A stretch of DNA of 64,000 nt from assembly GCF_025399795.1 (NCBI RefSeq), contig NZ_JAODTZ010000050.1, forward strand, positions 1-64,000. The letters run 5' to 3'. The notes beneath the pieces are model-generated. The model saw nothing but the letters and a program-made list of their open reading frames with translations, searched no databases and was not told where the DNA came from. Source of the stretch: Streptomyces rhizosphaerihabitans (GTDB lineage Bacteria > Actinomycetota > Actinomycetes > Streptomycetales > Streptomycetaceae). Shown here one piece after another: positions 60,942-64,000 of this stretch. Every line of letters begins with the position of its first letter. The first letter of the stretch is position 1. The position numbers were made by a program, and so were the translations under genes.

Positions 60942-61592
60942 ATGCCCGCGGCACCCAAGCCCGAGATCCTCGCCGCCTTCGAGGCCGCGAAGGGGTTCAT
61001 GCCGCGGGGTGAGGGACTCGCGCTGTACGAGGCCGCCGTCGAGGCCGGACGGCTCGGGCTGCCGCTCCTGGAGGTCGGCACCTACTGCGGCCGTTCCACG
61101 ATCCTGCTCGCCGACGCGGCGCGCGAGGCCGGGGTGACCGCGATCACGGTCGACCACCACCGGGGCAGCGAGGAGCAGCAGCCGGGCTGGGAGTACCACG
61201 ACCCGTCCACGGTCGACCCGGAGATCGGCCTGATGGACACGCTCCCCACCTTCCGCCGCACCCTCCACCGGGCGGGTCTGGAGGACCACGTGGTCGCGCT
61301 GGTCGGCCGCTCGCCGCAGATCGCCGCGTTCTGGCGCACGCCCCTCGGCCTGGTCTTCATCGACGGCGGCCACACCGACGAACACGCGAGCGGCGACTAC
61401 GAGGGCTGGGCTCCGCATGTCGCCGAGGGCGGTCTTCTCGTCATCCACGACGTGTTCCCGGACCCCGCCGACGAGTTCACCGGCCAGGCCCCGTACCGCG
61501 TCTACCTCCGGGCCCTGGAATCGGGCGCGTTCACCGAGATCGCGGTGACCGACTCGTTGCGCGTCCTGCGGCGAACCGGAGCAGGGATCTGA
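60942..61592 (+). CDS. Class I SAM-dependent methyltransferase (Methyltransf_24)
   Basis: A 216-residue methyltransferase-like protein. The SAM-binding start LPLLEVGTYCGRSTILLADAAREAG (motif I with E-V-G-x-Y-x-G-x-S) is followed by ITVDHHRGSEEQQPGWEYHDP and LGLVFIDGGHTDEHASGDYEGWAPHV, a pattern shared by the DxGH group that acts on small molecules such as sugars or natural products. The substrate is unknown. The ATG at 60942 follows GGAGGAG by six bases; the longer frame is shadow. It lies 22 nt before the amidase gene. Confidence 0.85.
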   Translation: MPAAPKPEILAAFEAAKGFMPRGEGLALYEAAVEAGRLGLPLLEVGTYCGRSTILLADAAREAGVTAITVDHHRGSEEQQPGWEYHDPSTVDPEIGLMDTLPTFRRTLHRAGLEDHVVALVGRSPQIAAFWRTPLGLVFIDGGHTDEHASGDYEGWAPHVAEGGLLVIHDVFPDPADEFTGQAPYRVYLRALESGAFTEIAVTDSLRVLRRTGAGI

Positions 61593-61614
61593 GCGCCCGG
61601 TTAGAGTCGCTGAC

Positions 61615-62586
61615 GTGTCGTACGTAGGCCCTGACTTCGATCCGCCCCAGCCGCGCCGTTTCCGGCGCGGACCGCTCACCGTCGCGCTCGCCGCGCTCGT
61701 ACCGGGCGCGCTGGCCGGCTGGCTGGTGTACCACGCCGTGGGAGACGATTCGGGGGGCGGGTCCGGCCGGGCCGTTCCCGGGTCGTCGTCCTCCGCGCCC
61801 GGCTCCGCCTCGCCCTCCGCGCACGCGTCCGCCTCTACGGCGGACGACGCCAAGGGGGGTACGCCGTCGACCTCGGCGCCCTCCTCCTCCGCGCCCGCCG
61901 CCTCCGGCTCCGGCTCCCTCAAGGGCAAGGTCATCGTCATCGACCCGGGGCACAACCCGAGCAACTTCCAGCACACGTCCGAGATCAACCGCAAGGTGAA
62001 CATCGGAACGAACTGGAAGGAATGCGACACGACCGGTACGTCCACCAACGCGGGTTACACGGAAGCCCGGTTCACCCTCGACGTCGCGCACCGGATGCGG
62101 GCGATCCTCGAAAAACAGGGCGCCACGGTGAAGCTGACCCAGGACGGCGACCGCGCCTTCGGCCCCTGCGTCGACGAGCGGGCCCGCATCGGCAACACGG
62201 CGCACGCGGACGCGGTCGTCTCCATCCACGCCGACGGATCGGCGGCCGGCAACCGCGGCTTCCACGTCATCCTCCCGGCATCGGTGCACGCGCACGCAGC
62301 CGACACCCGCCCGATCGTCGCCCCCTCCCGCGACTTGGGCGAGCGCATCGCGGGTCTGTTCGTCCGCGAGACGGGCAGCGCGCCCTCCAACTACGTCGGG
62401 GACGGAACCGGACTGGTGGTCCGTAAGGATCTCGGTGGTCTCAATCTGTCAACGGTTCCCAAGGTGTTCATCGAATGCGGCAACATGCGCGATAGCAAGG
62501 ACGCTGCGCTGCTCACCAGTAGCGCGTGGCGAGAGAAAGCGGCACGGGGGATCTCTGAAGGAATCGTTGGTTTCCTGCACGGGTAG
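61615..62586 (+). CDS. N-acetylmuramoyl-L-alanine amidase (Amidase_3)
   Basis: A 323-residue membrane-anchored or exported cell-wall hydrolase. A basic N terminus and one hydrophobic segment (about 20-42) are followed by a Ser/Ala-rich linker (about 45-100) and the zinc amidase domain. VIDPGHNPSN (zinc His), YTEARFTLDVA (zinc Glu), VVSIHADGS (zinc His) and FIECGNMRDSKD (catalytic Glu) are all present. It cleaves the bond between MurNAc and L-Ala of peptidoglycan. The GTG start at 61615 lacks a clear Shine-Dalgarno but is 22 nt after the methyltransferase stop, so coupling is possible. Confidence 0.93.
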   Translation: MSYVGPDFDPPQPRRFRRGPLTVALAALVPGALAGWLVYHAVGDDSGGGSGRAVPGSSSSAPGSASPSAHASASTADDAKGGTPSTSAPSSSAPAASGSGSLKGKVIVIDPGHNPSNFQHTSEINRKVNIGTNWKECDTTGTSTNAGYTEARFTLDVAHRMRAILEKQGATVKLTQDGDRAFGPCVDERARIGNTAHADAVVSIHADGSAAGNRGFHVILPASVHAHAADTRPIVAPSRDLGERIAGLFVRETGSAPSNYVGDGTGLVVRKDLGGLNLSTVPKVFIECGNMRDSKDAALLTSSAWREKAARGISEGIVGFLHG

Positions 62587-62759
62587 TGATCTACGGACCC
62601 AACCCGGCGGACACCCTGATCGTCCGGGCGATAGTGTCGTCCGTACGATAAAAGGGCCACCCCCGCGCTTCACACCGAGTCCCGACGGCGACACCATGAC
62701 GGCGACACGGTGAACAGCGATGCCTCCATGACGACGAGACGACTGACGAAGGACCTGAA

Positions 62760-63569
62760 GTGAATATCCGCTCCCTCACTCGAGGCGACGGCGTGGTGAT
62801 CGGAGCAGCGGTGTTGCTGTTCATCGCGTCGTTCCTCAAGCTCTACTCCATTTCTGGGTACAACTACGACGCGACCGCATGGGACAGCCTCGGCGAAGGC
62901 CTCGGCGTCTACATGGGTGGGGTGATCGGCGCCGCTCTGATCGTCGTCAACCGCTGCTTGCCGCAGCCGCGCAAGATCGCCGGGCTCGACCTGGGCACGG
63001 TCGGCGTGGCCTTCACGGTGCTCGTCGCCTGGACCATGTTCTGGTCGCTCGTGGACGTCCCGGACAGCGCCGACGCCGCCGCCGGAACCATCCTCGGCTT
63101 CATCGCGGCCCTCGCGCTGGCCGGCGCGGCCGTCGCGAGCCCGCTCGTCCCCGCGCTCAAGGTCGCCCTCGTCGGCGCTCCCGCGCTCCCCTCCCCGCAG
63201 CCCTACGGCGGTCAGCCGCAGGGTGGTTACGGGTACCCGGGAGCCTCGCAGCCGAGCCAGCCCGGCCAGCCCGGTCAGCAGCCCTACGGTGCTCAGCCGT
63301 CCCAGCCGGGGCAGCCGTTCGGCGCGCAGCCGGGTCAGCCGCCGGCCCCGCAGACGCAGCAGCCCGCTCAGGACTTCTCGCCGTTCTGGTTCGCCGTGCC
63401 GGTCGCGCGCCCGCTGTTCTCGGAGGACGGCGCGCAGGCGCCGATCGCCGAACTGGCGCCGGGTACCTGGTACCTGGCCGTCGAGCAGCGCGGTGCGACC
63501 CTGGTGGCGCAGACGCAGGACGGTCGTCGCGGTGTGCTTCAGGACACCTCGGGGATCCAGCGCGGCTGA
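62760..63569 (+). CDS. DUF5336-like membrane protein with Pro/Gln repeats
   Basis: A 269-residue protein. Four hydrophobic segments fill residues about 10-140 (VVIGAAVLLFIASFLKLYSI, GVYMGGVIGAALIVV, VGVAFTVLVAWTMFWSLV, ILGFIAALALAGAAVASPLV). They are followed by a PQPYGGQPQGGYGYPGASQP-type linker (about 145-205) and a small beta domain (APGTWYLAVEQRGATLVAQTQDGRRGVLQD). The layout resembles DUF5336 proteins of actinobacteria, of unknown function. The GTG start at 62760 follows a purine-rich AAGGACC. It is the only gene between the amidase and a strong hairpin. Confidence 0.75.
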   Translation: MNIRSLTRGDGVVIGAAVLLFIASFLKLYSISGYNYDATAWDSLGEGLGVYMGGVIGAALIVVNRCLPQPRKIAGLDLGTVGVAFTVLVAWTMFWSLVDVPDSADAAAGTILGFIAALALAGAAVASPLVPALKVALVGAPALPSPQPYGGQPQGGYGYPGASQPSQPGQPGQQPYGAQPSQPGQPFGAQPGQPPAPQTQQPAQDFSPFWFAVPVARPLFSEDGAQAPIAELAPGTWYLAVEQRGATLVAQTQDGRRGVLQDTSGIQRG

Positions 63570-63588
63570 CCCGCCCATCGTCGCAGCG

Positions 63589-63620
63589 ACGGCCCCTCGC
63601 CCTTTCCGGCGGGGGGCCGT
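63589..63620 (+). terminator. Strong hairpin after the DUF5336-like gene
   Basis: Positions 63589-63601 pair with 63608-63620 over a 13-bp stem (one T-G pair) with a 6-nt loop, followed by TTGT. It lies 20 nt after the stop codon. Confidence 0.72.
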
Positions 63621-63647
63621 TGTCGTACAGTCGCAGCACCCACATGA

Positions 63648-63662
63648 CTGACGGACCGTCAG
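63648..63662. promoter_or_regulatory. CTGACGG-A-CCGTCAG palindrome upstream of the LLM oxidoreductase
   Basis: CTGACGGACCGTCAG has perfect 7-bp arms around one base, 21 nt before the ATG at 63684. It is the best of three sites with arms CTGAC/GTCAG in this window and a plausible TetR-family operator. Confidence 0.6.
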
Positions 63663-63683
63663 AATTCTGGTTCTGGAGGCGAC

Positions 63684-64000
63684 ATGCGGCTCGGTCTCGC
63701 GCTCGGCTACTGGGGGCGCGGCCCCTCGACGGACCATGTGCCGCTCGCCCAGGAGGCGGAGCGGCTCGGCTACCACTCGGTGTGGACCGCCGAGTCATGG
63801 GGTTCGGACGCGTTCACCCCGCTCACCTGGATCGCCGCGCGGACCACGCGCATCCGACTCGGCACGGCGATCGCGCAGATGGCCGCCCGTCCCCCCACCA
63901 CCACCGCGATGCACGCGCTCACCCTCGACCATCTCTCCGGCGGGCGCATGATGCTGGGGCTCGGTCTGTCGGGACCCCAGGTCGTCGAGGGCTGGTACGG
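63684..64000 (+). CDS. LLM class F420-dependent oxidoreductase, 3' end cut by the window
   Basis: The first 105 residues of a luciferase-like (bacterial F420-dependent) oxidoreductase are visible. MRLGLALGYWGRGPSTDHVPLAQEAERLGYHSVWTAESWGSDAFTP starts the TIM barrel. TRIRLGTAIAQMAARPPTTTAMHALTLDHLSGGRMMLGLGLSGPQV is the hallmark of the F420 subgroup, where the SGGR region lies near the cofactor phosphate. GGAGGCGAC lies before the ATG. The downstream part and possible operon partners lie outside the window. A CTGACGG palindrome is just upstream. Confidence 0.92.
   Translation, partial: MRLGLALGYWGRGPSTDHVPLAQEAERLGYHSVWTAESWGSDAFTPLTWIAARTTRIRLGTAIAQMAARPPTTTAMHALTLDHLSGGRMMLGLGLSGPQVVEGWY

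Overview
The window is actinobacterial chromosome, almost certainly Streptomyces: about 70% G+C with G/C-ending codons, frequent GTG/TTG starts, an XRE-DUF5753/DUF397/anti-sigma-type ATPase module, a bifunctional RNase H/acid phosphatase, a SigE-family ECF factor and F420-type enzymes. Most genes are ordinary chromosomal functions. They are interrupted by one dense accessory block (about 7.3-28.2 kb) that reads as a phage-defence island.

Layout. 0-7.1 kb: a truncated D-Ala-D-Ala carboxypeptidase, an FtsX/MacB-type ABC exporter pair with a structured leader, an NTF2-like protein, DoxX, a MazG-like protein and a secreted DUF3616 protein. 7.3-19.9 kb: a DUF6119 (TIGR04141) gene divergent from a six-gene operon. 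The operon holds a helix-turn-helix/N6-methylase/specificity-like fusion, hsdM, hsdS, an AAA ATPase, a DUF4276 TOPRIM-like protein and hsdR. The ATPase-TOPRIM pair sits between hsdS and hsdR with 4-base overlaps or gaps of 6-7 bases, so a second effector appears to be embedded in a type I restriction system. 19.9-21.6 kb: HATPase, XRE-DUF5753 and DUF397 regulators. 21.7-26.8 kb: a soluble Ser/Thr kinase with a TPR-like tail, converging on an AIPR abortive-infection gene with an unrecognised partner. 27.2-28.2 kb: a Phd-Fic toxin-antitoxin module whose antitoxin carries the Fic-inhibitory SxxxEG motif. The island ends beside rnpB (RNase P RNA, minus strand), whose 5' end is overlapped by a DMT-transporter gene.

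28.8-42.2 kb is housekeeping: AraC regulator, RNB ribonuclease, yaaA, eda behind a perfect 14-bp inverted repeat, an MDR oxidoreductase divergent from a MmyB-type regulator, RNase H/phosphatase with a repeat-expanded linker, a zinc-ribbon protein starting at CTG, Nif3, and a large propeller-like protein with a repetitive tail. An internally deleted IS30 transposase remnant lies at 42.4 kb.

42.5-45.5 kb (SDR, Zn-ADH, MaoC) and 55.0-58.6 kb (SCP-x-type thiolase, double acyl-CoA dehydrogenase) look like two operons of one beta-oxidation pathway for sterol side chains or similar acyl-CoAs. Each is preceded by a sequence matching the KstR consensus TnnAACnnGTTnnA and by a CTGAC-N5-GTCAG palindrome. 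A better copy of the palindrome precedes the LLM oxidoreductase at the right edge. Between the two operons lie an ABC exporter with a DesK-type kinase, its probable response regulator (separated from it by an abfB arabinofuranosidase gene and a 232-bp MITE), a SigE-type sigma factor with its membrane partner, and an MFS exporter. The right end holds an MFS transporter with a fused carboxypeptidase-regulatory-like domain, a methyltransferase, a cell-wall amidase and a DUF5336-like membrane protein.
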